Translations under genes and position numbers: made by a program
Shown: positions 17,747 through 26,508 of the stretch, piece by piece
Layout of the letters: each line of letters begins with the position of its first letter
How positions within the stretch are numbered: position 1 is the first letter of the stretch
Notes under the pieces: model-generated
Seen by the model: only the letters and a program-made list of their open reading frames with translations
Databases searched by the model: none
Told to the model about the DNA's origin: nothing
Assembly (NCBI RefSeq): GCF_001618685.1
Contig: NZ_CP014342.1
Location: 1,984,001 to 2,048,000, forward strand
Direction: 5' to 3'
DNA length: 64,000 bases
Source of the DNA: Geobacillus subterraneus
GTDB lineage: Bacteria > Bacillota > Bacilli > Bacillales > Anoxybacillaceae

Positions 17747-18004
17747 CTCATCTTGGTTGATCTCTGCGACAATTCCTTGCAAATCGTTGCGGAATTTCTC
17801 GAGCTGAACGCGCTGCGTTTCGGAAGCGACCTCGAGCGCGTTTTCGATTTGGGCAAACGCCTCATTCACTTCTTGCCGCAAATGGGCTAACTGGTGGCCG
17901 TAGTCGGCCTGGTCGCGCACTAAATGGTCGTGCCATTCCTTTGCTTCCATCGTCGCCTTTTGCGCCGCCTGAAACGCATCTTGCTTCGTTTTATGATATA
18001 CCAT
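17744..18004 (-). CDS. Uncharacterised 86-residue helical protein
   Basis: The ATG at 18004 (MVYHKTKQDAFQAAQKATME) has AAAGGAGG 8 bases upstream, so expression is likely. The whole protein is predicted helical with heptad-like spacing (HLRQEVNEAFAQIENALEVA, VQLEKFRNDLQGIVAEIN) and probably forms a coiled coil. I do not recognise the family. It lies between the spore-protein genes sspO and sspP but on the other strand; whether it is sporulation-related cannot be told from its promoter. Confidence 0.65.
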   Translation of the reverse strand: MVYHKTKQDAFQAAQKATMEAKEWHDHLVRDQADYGHQLAHLRQEVNEAFAQIENALEVASETQRVQLEKFRNDLQGIVAEINQDE

Positions 18005-18076
18005 GGCTCGTTCCTCCTTTGCGATCATGCCCATTGTTCACTACTTATCGTTTCAAACCGCCGGCAAATTATACAC

Positions 18077-18107
18077 CGAATAAGCGGCAGCCATCGTCGG
18101 CATGCTA
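18077..18107 (+). promoter_or_regulatory. Sigma-G promoter of sspP
   Basis: CGAATA (18077-18082) and CATGCTA (18101-18107), 18 bp apart, near the consensus TGAATA / CATACTA. Confidence 0.65.
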
Positions 18108-18131
18108 ATCAACAAAAGGAGGGACAAGGCG

Positions 18132-18278
18132 ATGACGAACAAAAACGACGGCAAAGACATGCGCAAAAACGCGCCAAAAGGCGACAACCCCGGGCAGCCG
18201 GAACCGCTTGACGGCTCAAAAAAGGTGAAAAACCGCAATCATACGCGGCAAAAGCATAATACAAGCCACGACATGTGA
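18132..18278 (+). CDS. sspP: Small acid-soluble spore protein P
   Basis: 48 residues, [20 protein letters not shown] and then [20 protein letters not shown], ending KHNTSHDM. It is a strong match to B. subtilis SspP (CotL), a minor forespore protein. AAAGGAGGG precedes the ATG by 9 bases. In B. subtilis sspP and sspO form one operon; here a minus-strand gene separates them and each has its own sigma-G promoter match. Confidence 0.93.
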   Translation: MTNKNDGKDMRKNAPKGDNPGQPEPLDGSKKVKNRNHTRQKHNTSHDM

Positions 18279-18748
18279 GTGCCTTGGCAACCAGCGGCGC
18301 TTGGCGCTTCTTTTTTCCTGCAAAGAGGAAGCCCGCGCCGCTTCTATCGTCCTAAAGACGGCCGGCATGGCGACCCGCACATAAGAAACCATCACGCCTA
18401 AAAGTTTACATAACATATTTATTGTTTATTCAAAAACCTATTTCGCCAGTTTCGGACAGCACCTATATACCGTTCACTCTTTCATGCGGTTTCAAGCGGA
18501 CCAAACCTCGGCTCTTTCACCGCAAGCTGAACGGGAAGCTTTAGGGACCCCTTCTTGCGGCAACAGCGGGGCATGTGCAGACCGTGATCGTTGTTGGTTC
18601 CGCCCTAACCAGCCCTAAACGAAGCGTCCCCCTCACTCGACAGCTATGGCCGTCTTCTCTCCCATCGCGGCAGCTGTCATCAAACCGAGGCCCGCTTTGG
18701 TGATGTTTTTTGTCAGGACCGAAAAAAAGAGGCCCCATTCGGCCCCGT
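18279..18748. other. Intergenic region with no recognised gene
   Basis: About 470 bp. A weak hairpin and T-run near 18295-18320 could end sspP, and a GGCC-rich hairpin with a T-run at 18720-18742 could end the LysM gene on the minus strand. No frame resembles a known protein; a decayed element cannot be excluded. Confidence 0.4.
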
Positions 18749-19399
18749 TTACTTTGCAAAGACGTGATGTCCGATGCGAATCGTCACCGGACGCGACAGC
18801 ATCCATTTGTCTTTCGTGATTTTCGGATTATAGAAATAAAGCGAACCACGGCGGTCGTTTGGGAAGAGAGCAAGCGCCTTGTCCACCGCCTCGTAATCTT
18901 GCTTCGTCGGTTGAATGCGGGTCAATTTTCCTGTTTTGACCGGCACAAACGCATAGCCCGATTTTGTTTTTTGATAAATGACGCCGCGCACTGTCTTCGG
19001 AAACTCTGGATGCTTCGTGCGGTTGAAAACGACGAGCGCCACCTCCACTTTGCCGGCAAACGGCTCGCTCGAACCGGTCTCCGCCTGCACCAATTGAGCG
19101 AGCAGCTTCCGGTCGGCGGCGCTCAATGAAACCCCCTTTTTGTTTGCGGACGCTGTCGTTGTCGTTTTCGCTGCAGCCGGCACTTTCAACTTCTCACCAA
19201 TATAAATCATGTCGCTTTTTAACCGATTTAACGACTTTAGCGTCGTAACAGTTGTATGATATTGTTTGGCGATCCTTGACAACGTATCGCCTTTTTTCAC
19301 TTGATAGTATGTATACGAGCCCGCGGCTTCCGCCGATGGCGCCTGCCAGCCGAATGCCATGCAACAAGCGGCAGCGAGCGCGACAATCGTTTTTTTCAT
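18749..19399 (-). CDS. Secreted LysM cell-wall hydrolase (SleB/CwlJ type)
   Basis: 216 residues. A signal peptide ([17 protein letters not shown], cleavage near AEAAG) is followed by one LysM peptidoglycan-binding domain ([20 protein letters not shown]) and, from about residue 95, a hydrolase_2 domain of the SleB/CwlJ/YkvT kind ([36 protein letters not shown]). It probably cleaves glycan strands as a lytic transglycosylase or muramidase. SleB itself acts in germination, but the LysM replaces SleB's own binding domain, so a vegetative role like YkvT is equally possible. WalR-type repeats upstream favour growth-linked expression. Confidence 0.85.
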   Translation of the reverse strand: MKKTIVALAAACCMAFGWQAPSAEAAGSYTYYQVKKGDTLSRIAKQYHTTVTTLKSLNRLKSDMIYIGEKLKVPAAAKTTTTASANKKGVSLSAADRKLLAQLVQAETGSSEPFAGKVEVALVVFNRTKHPEFPKTVRGVIYQKTKSGYAFVPVKTGKLTRIQPTKQDYEAVDKALALFPNDRRGSLYFYNPKITKDKWMLSRPVTIRIGHHVFAK

Positions 19400-19450
19400 T
19401 CCTTCGATCCCTCCCGACCACAGTATTTCGACCTGCTTTGTTTGTCTACT

Positions 19451-19479
19451 AGATTAGCAGGCAACAAGAAGAATGTCAC
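19451..19479 (-). promoter_or_regulatory. Sigma-A promoter of the LysM hydrolase
   Basis: GTGACA (19474-19479) and TAATCT (19451-19456) on the minus strand, 17 bp apart. Confidence 0.6.
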
Positions 19480-19549
19480 TGTCTATCATTTCCATTGACG
19501 CCGACTGCCATCACCCGAGCGCTTGATGTTCTAAGACGAGACAGGCTTT

Positions 19550-19577
19550 TTTACAGTTGCATTACAGTTGCGTTACG
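19550..19577 (-). promoter_or_regulatory. Tandem WalR-type binding repeats
   Basis: On the minus strand CGTAAC-GCAAC-TGTAAT-GCAAC-TGTAAA: three hexamers at 11-bp spacing. Two adjacent ones fit the WalR consensus TGTWAH-N5-TGTWAH exactly. The repeats lie about 150 bp upstream of the LysM hydrolase start. Confidence 0.7.
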
Positions 19578-19753
19578 ATTGATGACAGACTAGAACAGCT
19601 GCTTTCCGCCCGTCTTTCAGGCTCTGAGAGCGGCGGGTCGAAACTTGCCAAACCGTGCGCTTTTCGACATAATAATAGACGAGCTTGTATGAACCGCTTG
19701 GCTGCCAGCAACGGCCTGGCGGCAAACTACCGATGATCGTTGAGGTGGGCATC

Positions 19754-20188
19754 GTGCTGACCGGATGGTTTCTTTGGTTTATTTTGTTTTGGGTCGTCTT
19801 TTTGCTTGTCATGATGTCGATCGGCGGCTTTTTTATGTTCCGCAAGTTTTTAAAACGTTTGCCGAAGGAAGACGGAAAATCGGAGCTTGACTGGCAGGAG
19901 TATTACATCGAACAGACGCGCCATTTATGGGGAGAGGAAGAAAAGGCATTGCTTGAGGAGCTCGTCCGCCCTGTGCCGGAGCTGTTCCGCGATGTGGCAC
20001 GGCAAAAGATCGCCGGCAAAATCGGCGAGCTTGCCTTGAAGGAACAAGCCCCCCGCATCACGCGCGATTTGCTCATCCGCGGCTATATTATCGCTACGCC
20101 AAAGCGCGACCATAAGTTTTTAATCCGGACGTTGCAAGCGAAAAACATCGATCTTGCCCCGTATCAACATTTGCTGGAAAGCCGCTGA
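19754..20188 (+). CDS. yneK: YneK-like membrane protein (DUF2621)
   Basis: 144 residues from the GTG at 19754 (then LTGWFLWFILFWVVFLLV), preferred because GAGGTGG lies 5 bases upstream and the start matches B. subtilis YneK as I recall it; an ATG seven codons earlier lacks a ribosome site. One or two N-terminal membrane helices (to ~30) precede a soluble helical region (KLPKEDGKSELDWQEYYIEQ-like, then ALLEELVRPVPELFRDVARQ). Function unknown. It stands where B. subtilis has yneK, next to ccdC, but is convergent with ccdC here. Confidence 0.83.
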   Translation: MLTGWFLWFILFWVVFLLVMMSIGGFFMFRKFLKRLPKEDGKSELDWQEYYIEQTRHLWGEEEKALLEELVRPVPELFRDVARQKIAGKIGELALKEQAPRITRDLLIRGYIIATPKRDHKFLIRTLQAKNIDLAPYQHLLESR

Positions 20189-20371
20189 CCGTCCCGCCCT
20201 TTAAGCCGGATGTCAGCGGCTTTCGTCCGTTTTGGCCACGCAACTCCTCCGGCGTGGCAGAAAGGTGTTAGGCGGCAATAAACTAAAAAAATGGCCAAAA
20301 CCATTGGCCTCCTGCAAAAGGCAAAGTACACCGCCATGAAGCTGTTTGGTGCGTATGTAGTATAGTGAAAG

Positions 20372-20400
20372 AGGGTGTCCCGTTGCTTTTGGGACACCCT
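20372..20400 (-). terminator. Hairpin downstream of ccdC
   Basis: AGGGTGTCCC and GGGACACCCT (372-381 and 391-400) are exact complements. The T-run after it is short (CTCTTTC). A similar AGGTGTCC hairpin ends the BCCT gene at 53672. Confidence 0.6.
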
Positions 20401-20457
20401 CCTTGATCTTCCCGGAAACCTCCCGCTTCAACATGGCACATACAAGCGGGGAGAACG

Positions 20458-20937
20458 TCAAGTGAGCACCGGAGGCTTCAGCTGCGCCGCCAACTTTTTA
20501 TACGACACATACATGGCGATCCGCCACGGGACGATCATGGAAAAAGCGAGCAAATAAAACATGCCGCTTAGTTGGCCATAGTCGATCGTCCGCCCTAAAT
20601 ATGTCTTCAAACCGAAGCGGATGGCGATCAAGCCGAGCAAAATCCAAATAAACGCCTTTGAGCGCTTTAAGTAAATGTCGTGGCCGCGAACTTCGAATTT
20701 CGACGTTTTAATGAGAAATAATGAGAAAAACATGCCGAGTATCACCGCTTCAACGAGCTCTCCGCGCGTAACGCGGAACACCGGATCGATGAACATGAGC
20801 GCCCCGGTGCTCATAAACAGCGGCGGCAAAAGAATTTTTTTCGCGTTCGTCGGCTTTTCCGCTGCTTTCATGCGCACAAAAAAGACGAAAAACGTCATCA
20901 CAATGGCGATGAGCGATGTAACAAGCGCCAAAGCCAT
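20458..20937 (-). CDS. ccdC: CcdC membrane protein
   Basis: 159 residues from the ATG at 20937 (MALALVTSLIAIVMTFFVFF). A -10 TATAAT at about 20970 lies upstream, ruling out the longer frame to 21120. About five membrane helices; the conserved segment RMKAAEKPTNAKKILLPPLF and ALMFIDPVFRVTRGELVEA fit the CcdC family. The gene lies with ccdA in Bacillus, but its role in cytochrome c maturation has not been shown. Length matches B. subtilis CcdC (160). Confidence 0.88.
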   Translation of the reverse strand: MALALVTSLIAIVMTFFVFFVRMKAAEKPTNAKKILLPPLFMSTGALMFIDPVFRVTRGELVEAVILGMFFSLFLIKTSKFEVRGHDIYLKRSKAFIWILLGLIAIRFGLKTYLGRTIDYGQLSGMFYLLAFSMIVPWRIAMYVSYKKLAAQLKPPVLT

Positions 20938-21040
20938 CACCTTCTTCCCGCAAAATTCATAGGCAACGCTATTATTATAGCAAAAACTCCTCCACTTGCC
21001 TATCATCCCCCCTTCAAACGCTCCGTCGGCGCCAGGCTGT

Positions 21041-21397
21041 CTATAAAAGGCGGGCGACCGCCTCGAGCACGCGGCTTTCCTCAAACGGTTTGACAATAAA
21101 GTCGGCGGCGCCCGCTTCAATCGCCTCGACGACCATGCGTTGCTGCCCTAGCGCTGAGCAAATAATGATTTTCGCTCCCGGGTCGATTTCCTTGATCGCC
21201 CGCACCGCTTCGATTCCGTTCATGACCGGCATAGTAATATCCATGATGACTAGCTCCGGGCGCAGCCGGCGGTACAGTTCGACCGCTTCTTTGCCGTTTT
21301 CCGCCTCACCGGCTACCGTATGGTCCGCTTTTTGCAATATGCGCGCCAACGTCACCCTCATAAACTTCGCATCATCCACAACCAAAATGGCAGCCAT
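21041..21397 (-). CDS. ccdB: CheY-like single-domain response regulator (CcdB/YneI)
   Basis: 118 residues from the ATG at 21397 (MAAILVVDDAKFMRVTLARI). A complete receiver domain: the acidic pair in VVDDAK, the phospho-acceptor Asp in LVIMDITMPVMNG, the Thr/Ser in ICSALG and the Lys in FIVKPFEES. There is no output domain, so it must act by binding a partner, unknown here. It lies between ccdA and ccdC as in B. subtilis, where the same gene is called ccdB or yneI. No kinase is adjacent. Confidence 0.9.
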   Translation of the reverse strand: MAAILVVDDAKFMRVTLARILQKADHTVAGEAENGKEAVELYRRLRPELVIMDITMPVMNGIEAVRAIKEIDPGAKIIICSALGQQRMVVEAIEAGAADFIVKPFEESRVLEAVARLL

Positions 21398-21463
21398 CTT
21401 TCCATCGTCCCCCCGAACGGTTTTATATTCGCAGCGGCCGTCCAAAAAGCCGCTTCATTCCCG

Positions 21464-22171
21464 CTAGAAGCCGGTAAATCCACCGAATAGGCTTGTCGTG
21501 TAGGCAATGATTTTCGTCATCCAGTCAAAATAAAGGACGACCCCCATCGCCATCATGACATATCCGCCCGCTTTCATAATGGACGCACTATGGCGGCGAA
21601 TCCATTGCAGTTTGCCGATAAAAAACGACAAAATGAAAAACGGGACAGCAAAACCGAGCGTATAGGCGAGCATATACATCATCCCTGAGCCCGGATTGGC
21701 CGCCGCGAGAGCGATCACCGCCACTAAAATCGGCCCCATGCACGGCGTCCAACCGGCAGCGAACGCCATTCCAATCAGCACCGAGCCGGCATAGCCCGAC
21801 GGCCGCTCACGAAACGAAATGCGCCGGTCTTTTAACAAAAAGGCCGGCTTCCACAGCCCGGCGACAACGAGGCCGAAAGCGACGATCACAACGGCGCCGA
21901 TTTGGCGGATTGCATCTTGATAGTCGGCAAACAGCCGGCCAAGAAACGACGTGCCGAAGCCGAGCGAAATGAAAATGAGCGAAAACCCGAGCAAAAAACA
22001 GAGCGTATGCCATAAACTGCGGCGATTCAGCATCGCATTTTCCTCTTTCAGCTCGCCGACCGACACCCCGGTAATATAGGACAAAAACGCCGGGTAAAGC
22101 GGCAGACAGCACGGGGAAATAAACGACAAAAACCCGGCGCCAAACGCTAAAAATATATTCAAATCATTCAT
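21464..22171 (-). CDS. ccdA: Cytochrome c biogenesis thiol transporter CcdA
   Basis: 235 residues from the ATG at 22171 ([20 protein letters not shown]), equal to B. subtilis CcdA. Six membrane helices with the two redox cysteines: [11 protein letters not shown] in helix 1 and [13 protein letters not shown] in helix 4. It carries reducing power from cytosolic thioredoxin across the membrane to partners that reduce apocytochrome c and, during sporulation, StoA. It heads the ccdA-ccdB-ccdC series on the minus strand. Confidence 0.95.
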   Translation of the reverse strand: MNDLNIFLAFGAGFLSFISPCCLPLYPAFLSYITGVSVGELKEENAMLNRRSLWHTLCFLLGFSLIFISLGFGTSFLGRLFADYQDAIRQIGAVVIVAFGLVVAGLWKPAFLLKDRRISFRERPSGYAGSVLIGMAFAAGWTPCMGPILVAVIALAAANPGSGMMYMLAYTLGFAVPFFILSFFIGKLQWIRRHSASIMKAGGYVMMAMGVVLYFDWMTKIIAYTTSLFGGFTGF

Positions 22172-22341
22172 CGCTAAATCAGCCCCTACCTCATTTTTTA
22201 CTTTTATTTTAGCAAAAATCCGTTCTTCCGTAACGTGTTTCTCATTTTCCCTGGTCAATTTTTCTATTTTCCCTTTTTGCGTTCATTGGTAAAATAGTAT
22301 AAAATACAATACACGACATTGATGAAAAGGACGGTTTATTC

Positions 22342-22521
22342 GTGCCGAAACGTAATCTCTTAACCTTGATCGAACAAAAACGGATGGAACTTGTCGACAC
22401 CGTAGCAAAGACGGGATTAAACTCCGCAGCGGCGATGAAAGTGAGCAGGGAGCTCGACACGCTGCTGAACGCCTATCAGCGCGAGCAAGTGAAACAACGA
22501 AAACAAAGCGCCTCCCGCTAA
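22342..22521 (+). CDS. Spo0E-like aspartyl-phosphate phosphatase
   Basis: 59 residues from a GTG at 22342 (AAAGGA 10 bases upstream). Sequence MPKRNLLTLIEQKRMELVDT, then VAKTGLNSAAAMKVSRELDT and LLNAYQREQVKQ. The motif SRELDTLLNAY is the signature (S-x-E-L-D) of Spo0E/YnzD phosphatases, two-helix hairpins that remove phosphate from Spo0A~P and so delay sporulation. In B. subtilis ynzD lies near this locus, so orthology is plausible. It has its own promoter-like TATAAAAT and a terminator, between ccdA and the exporter genes on the other strand. Confidence 0.88.
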   Translation: MPKRNLLTLIEQKRMELVDTVAKTGLNSAAAMKVSRELDTLLNAYQREQVKQRKQSASR

Positions 22522-22541
22522 GCGGGAAAAGGCGCTTTTTT
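22506..22541. terminator. Terminator after the Spo0E-like gene
   Basis: AAGCGCCT and AGGCGCTT enclose a nested CCCGCT/AGCGGG stem; six T follow on the plus strand. It ends 2 bp from the stop of the convergent ABC gene. Confidence 0.85.
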
Positions 22542-22543
22542 CT

Positions 22544-24322
22544 TTACGCACGGACGTCGACCAGCCCGTTTTGCAGCAAGTACATTTGATAGTATAGCCC
22601 TTTTTGTGCCAACAGCTGCTGATGCGTACCGCGTTCAACAATTTCACCGCGGTGGAGGACAAAAATTTGGTCGGCGTCTTGAATCGTCGACAGACGATGG
22701 GCGATGGCAATCGTCGTCCGCCCTTTCCGCATTTGCGCCAATGCTTCTTGAATCGCTTCTTCCGTTTCCGTATCAATATGGGCGGTCGCTTCATCAAGCA
22801 GCAATATTTTCGGATCGGCCGCGATCGTGCGGGCGAATGAAAGAAGTTGGCGCTGTCCGCTTGATAACGTCGCCCCCCGCTCAGCAAGCACATGATCGTA
22901 CCCGCCTGGCAATTGTTCAATAAATGCATCGGCCTGCACGAGGCGGGCGGCGGCCTCAAGCTCTTCGTCGCCTAATTGCTCGTTATACATGCGAATGTTC
23001 TCTCTCACCGTCCCGTAAAACAAAAACGGATCTTGCAAGACGAGACCGAGCGAGCGGCGCAGCTCGGCGCGCGAATAATCGCGGATCGACCGGCCGTCAA
23101 GCAAAATATCGCCGCGGTCAAATTCATAAAACCGCATAAGCAAATTGATGATCGAGCTTTTGCCGCTGCCCGTATGGCCGACAAACGCCACCGTCTGTCC
23201 CGGACGGATCGTAAATGACAGCCGTTTTAGCACATCGCGCTTGCCATCATATGAAAAGCTGACATCGCGGAACTCAATTTCCCCGCGTTCCACCGCATAC
23301 GGCGCTTGTTCCGGATTGAACGGCGCCTCTTCATCATGGTCAAGGAGCGCAAAGACGCGGGAGGCGGAAACGATCGCTTGCTGGTAGAGCGACAATCGCA
23401 TCATCATTTGCGTCACCGGCTCAAAAAAGCGTTCCAAATAGTTGACAAACGCGTACAGCACCCCGATCTCGACCGGACTCTCAAGCGCCGAAACGCCAAA
23501 AAAGCTGAGCACGACCATGATCGCCAACATGTAGATAACATCGATCGCCGGCCGAAGCAATAGTCCGTCAAGGCGAATGTTTTTCATTCCCGCTTCGTAA
23601 TGCGCCTCATTCACAGCGGCAAACTCTTGGTACAAGCGGTGCTGCTGGCGGAACGCTTGAATGATGGCCATCCCTTGCAGCGACTCATTCAATTTGGCGT
23701 TCAGCTCGCTCAGCCGTTCGCGCATCTGTTGGTAAAACACCGAACTGTAGCGGCGGTACGTTTTCATAATGAATCCGATGGCCGGGATAATGAACAGACA
23801 AAACAGTGCAAGCCGAACGTTGAGCGAAAACATGGCGATAAAAACACCAATGACAAACAAACCGTTTTGTACAAACACCGCTAAAACGCTAATAAACATG
23901 TCTTTGATGGCTTCCGTGTCATTCGTCACCCGCGAGACAATGCTTCCGCCCGGCGTCCGGTCAAAGTAGCTCATCCCGAGCCGATGCACTTTGGAAAAGA
24001 CGTCCATCCGCAACGCTTGGATAATGTATAAGGCGAGCCGCTGAAACCCGACAAGCTGGAAATACCAAATGACCGTTTTCCCGACGAGCACGCCGAGATA
24101 GGCGGCAGCTAGCGCCGTCACCGGTCCCGGAGCGAGGCGGTTCGGCATCAAATAATCGTCGATAAACACTTTCACCAAATACGGGCCGGCCAGCTCCCCC
24201 GCGGTCGCCAGCAGAAGGAGCGCGAAGGCGAGCGCGGCCTCTTTTTTGTATCGCCCCATATACGCGAGCAGCCGCCAGAGGACGCGCCGCTGCTCTTTGG
24301 CCGTCAATGTTTGTTCGTTCAT
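22544..24322 (-). CDS. ABC exporter subunit with consensus catalytic Glu (BmrD/YheH-like)
   Basis: 592 residues from the ATG at 24322 (MNEQTLTAKEQRRVLWRLLA). Six membrane helices (to ~330) then the nucleotide-binding domain: Walker A VGHTGSGKSS, an altered signature LSSGQRQLLS in place of LSGGQ, and Walker B with the catalytic Glu in ILLLDEATAHID. With the upstream partner, which has Asp for Glu but an intact signature, it forms an asymmetric heterodimer of the BmrCD/LmrCD kind, with one working and one degenerate ATP site. It probably exports drugs or lipids. It starts 20 bp after the partner gene. Confidence 0.88.
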   Translation of the reverse strand: MNEQTLTAKEQRRVLWRLLAYMGRYKKEAALAFALLLLATAGELAGPYLVKVFIDDYLMPNRLAPGPVTALAAAYLGVLVGKTVIWYFQLVGFQRLALYIIQALRMDVFSKVHRLGMSYFDRTPGGSIVSRVTNDTEAIKDMFISVLAVFVQNGLFVIGVFIAMFSLNVRLALFCLFIIPAIGFIMKTYRRYSSVFYQQMRERLSELNAKLNESLQGMAIIQAFRQQHRLYQEFAAVNEAHYEAGMKNIRLDGLLLRPAIDVIYMLAIMVVLSFFGVSALESPVEIGVLYAFVNYLERFFEPVTQMMMRLSLYQQAIVSASRVFALLDHDEEAPFNPEQAPYAVERGEIEFRDVSFSYDGKRDVLKRLSFTIRPGQTVAFVGHTGSGKSSIINLLMRFYEFDRGDILLDGRSIRDYSRAELRRSLGLVLQDPFLFYGTVRENIRMYNEQLGDEELEAAARLVQADAFIEQLPGGYDHVLAERGATLSSGQRQLLSFARTIAADPKILLLDEATAHIDTETEEAIQEALAQMRKGRTTIAIAHRLSTIQDADQIFVLHRGEIVERGTHQQLLAQKGLYYQMYLLQNGLVDVRA

Positions 24323-24342
24323 ACGCCCCCTCCTATCCGTCG

Positions 24343-26082
24343 TCATTCCACAAGCGCCTCAAGCTGTTGGCGCCGGTACATCTCACGATACCAGCCGTCT
24401 TCAGCCATTAAGTCTTCGTGCGTCCCCGCTTGGATGACGCGGCCTCCATCGAGGACGAGAATCCAATCAGCGTGCTCGACCGCGCTTAAACGATGAGCAG
24501 CTATGATCGTCGTTTTCCCGCGCCGCTCCTGCTTTAACGCCGTTAAAATCCGCTCTTCCGTTTTCGCATCGACCGCCGACAGCGCATCGTCTAAAATGAG
24601 CAGCTCCGCGTCGATCAGCAGCGCGCGAGCGATCGACAGCCGCTGCTTTTGCCCGCCGGACAGCGAGACGCCGCGCTCACCGATGACCGTCTCGTAGCCG
24701 TCCGGGAACTGAAGAATATCCTCGTGAATGTCAGCCAGCTTTGCTGCGTTGACGATTTCCTCCTCGCTCGCCTCCGGCTTGGCAAAGGCGATGTTATTGC
24801 GGACAGAGGCAGAAAAAAGAAAATGATCTTGCGGCACATAGCCGATCGCCATCCGCAAGGCAGAAAGCGTATAGCGGCGAATGTCGCGGCCGTCGAAACG
24901 AATGTCGCCGTCATAGTTGTCAAACTCGCGCAACAACAGGCGCAGCAGCGTCGTTTTCCCGGCTCCGGTTTTGCCGACGACGCCGAGCGTCGCCCCGCGT
25001 TCAAGCCGGAAGCGGACATCGACAAGCGCCGGTTTTGCCTCGCCCGGGTAGGCGAACTGGCGGATGTCATATTCGATGCTCCCTCGCGGCGGGACGGCAA
25101 GCGCGCCCGGCATTTCCTTGATCTCGTCGTCTTCAGCGAGCAGCGCCCGCACCCGGTCATATGAAGCGCGCCCGCGCTCGACAATGTTAAACAGCCAGCC
25201 AAACGCCAGCATCGGCCAAATGAGCAAGCCAAGGTACGTCGTAAACGACACGAGTTCGCCGATCGTCAACTCGCCGCCAACGACCATCTGACTGCCGAAC
25301 GCAACAGCAAGAAAAAACGACAGCCCGACAAGCAGCCCGATCGTCGGATCGAAGAGCGCATCAATTTTGGCCACCGCAATGTTTTTCGCTGTGACGTCTT
25401 CCGATTGGCGGCGGAACGCTTCCACATCCTTTTCTTCATAGCCGAACGCTTTGATGACGCGGATGCCGCTCATGCTTTCTTGCACTTTATCATTCAGCGA
25501 CGAAAACGCTTCTTGCGCCGTTAAAAACCGCCGGTGGAGCATCGTCCCATAGCGGCTTGTCGCTATGGCCATCACCGGCAGCGGAAGCAAGCTGACCAAC
25601 GTCAGCTTCCAGCTGATCGAAAACGCCATCGTCGCCAGCACAAACCCGCCGAGCATCACCGAATCAACGAGCGTTAAAATGCCGCTTCCAGCCGTTTGCT
25701 GGATCGCCTGCAAATCGTTGGTGGCATGGGCCATTAAATCGCCGATCCGCTTCCGCTGGTAAAACGCCGGCGCCATTTTCGTAAAATGGGCGTACAGCTC
25801 GTTGCGCAGCTGGCGGGCGAGCTTGACAGATGAGCCGAAAATGCAAATGCGCCAAGCGTAGCGGAGCACATAGAGCGCTCCGGCGATGACAGCGAGCGCG
25901 GCCATCCAACGAATGAGCACTTCTTTCGTCATCGTGCCGTTTTGCATATGGTCAACTAAAATGCCGATCACTTTCGGCGGGATCGTTTCCAAAAAGGCAA
26001 CGATCACAAGCAATAGAACACCGGTGATATACGCCTTTTTCTCTTGGCGAAAAAACCAGAACAAATCACGGAACACGCTCAT
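24343..26082 (-). CDS. ABC exporter subunit with degenerate Walker B (BmrC/YheI-like)
   Basis: 579 residues, transmembrane domain plus ATPase. Walker A GKTGAGKTT and signature LSGGQKQRLS are intact, but the residue after Walker B is Asp (LLILDDALSAVD) where Glu normally activates water. This is the mark of the BmrC half of heterodimeric exporters; its signature would complete the active site of the partner at 22544. B. subtilis has bmrC-bmrD (yheI-yheH) elsewhere on the chromosome, so the position between ccdA and yneF is different here. No bmrB-like attenuation leader is obvious. Confidence 0.88.
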   Translation of the reverse strand: MSVFRDLFWFFRQEKKAYITGVLLLVIVAFLETIPPKVIGILVDHMQNGTMTKEVLIRWMAALAVIAGALYVLRYAWRICIFGSSVKLARQLRNELYAHFTKMAPAFYQRKRIGDLMAHATNDLQAIQQTAGSGILTLVDSVMLGGFVLATMAFSISWKLTLVSLLPLPVMAIATSRYGTMLHRRFLTAQEAFSSLNDKVQESMSGIRVIKAFGYEEKDVEAFRRQSEDVTAKNIAVAKIDALFDPTIGLLVGLSFFLAVAFGSQMVVGGELTIGELVSFTTYLGLLIWPMLAFGWLFNIVERGRASYDRVRALLAEDDEIKEMPGALAVPPRGSIEYDIRQFAYPGEAKPALVDVRFRLERGATLGVVGKTGAGKTTLLRLLLREFDNYDGDIRFDGRDIRRYTLSALRMAIGYVPQDHFLFSASVRNNIAFAKPEASEEEIVNAAKLADIHEDILQFPDGYETVIGERGVSLSGGQKQRLSIARALLIDAELLILDDALSAVDAKTEERILTALKQERRGKTTIIAAHRLSAVEHADWILVLDGGRVIQAGTHEDLMAEDGWYREMYRRQQLEALVE

Positions 26083-26171
26083 GCAGTCCGCTCCCCCCTT
26101 CGTTCAGCTAACGGACAATCGCCATATTATTGTAACAAAACTAGAAAAATTTTGAAATAACATTTTTCCAA

Positions 26172-26200
26172 AATAAAAAGACACTCTCAATCGAGTGTCC
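26172..26200 (-). terminator. Terminator after yneF
   Basis: GACACTC and GAGTGTC (180-186 and 193-199) pair; on the minus strand TTTTTATTTT follows. Confidence 0.88.
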
Positions 26201-26207
26201 GTTTCGC

Positions 26208-26420
26208 TTATTTCAGCTGGTTGTTCATCATTTTCATCATTTGATTGATTTTCTTTTGCGACGGGGTCATGCCCATTTGCATCATCATCATGCGGATCAT
26301 TTGTTCATTGATCGGCGGATTTTTCTTCAAATAATTGATCATCGTTTTGCGGGCGATGAAAAACCCGAGCGCCACACCGGCGATCAGCGCCAGCACACCA
26401 ACGAGAATCGTGTCCCACAT
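26208..26420 (-). CDS. yneF: YneF (UPF0154) membrane protein
   Basis: 70 residues. A single N-terminal membrane helix ([20 protein letters not shown]) is followed by [20 protein letters not shown] and [14 protein letters not shown], the conserved UPF0154 tail. Function unknown; it is conserved across Bacillales next to sirA and tkt. Ribosome site AGGAGG precedes the ATG. Confidence 0.95.
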   Translation of the reverse strand: MWDTILVGVLALIAGVALGFFIARKTMINYLKKNPPINEQMIRMMMMQMGMTPSQKKINQMMKMMNNQLK

Positions 26421-26508
26421 ACAGCGATTTTCCTCCTTCTTGTTGTCTCCCTAACAGTGTACTAAACGATGTGCCATTAGACAATATTTCACGGCAAAAA
26501 TCTTCACG

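Noticed and set aside
18430-18740. Possible decayed insertion sequence
   Set aside because: No frame or terminal repeats I can recognise support it.
19685-19753. Longer starts for YneK
   Set aside because: The GTG at 19754 has the ribosome site and the family N-terminus.
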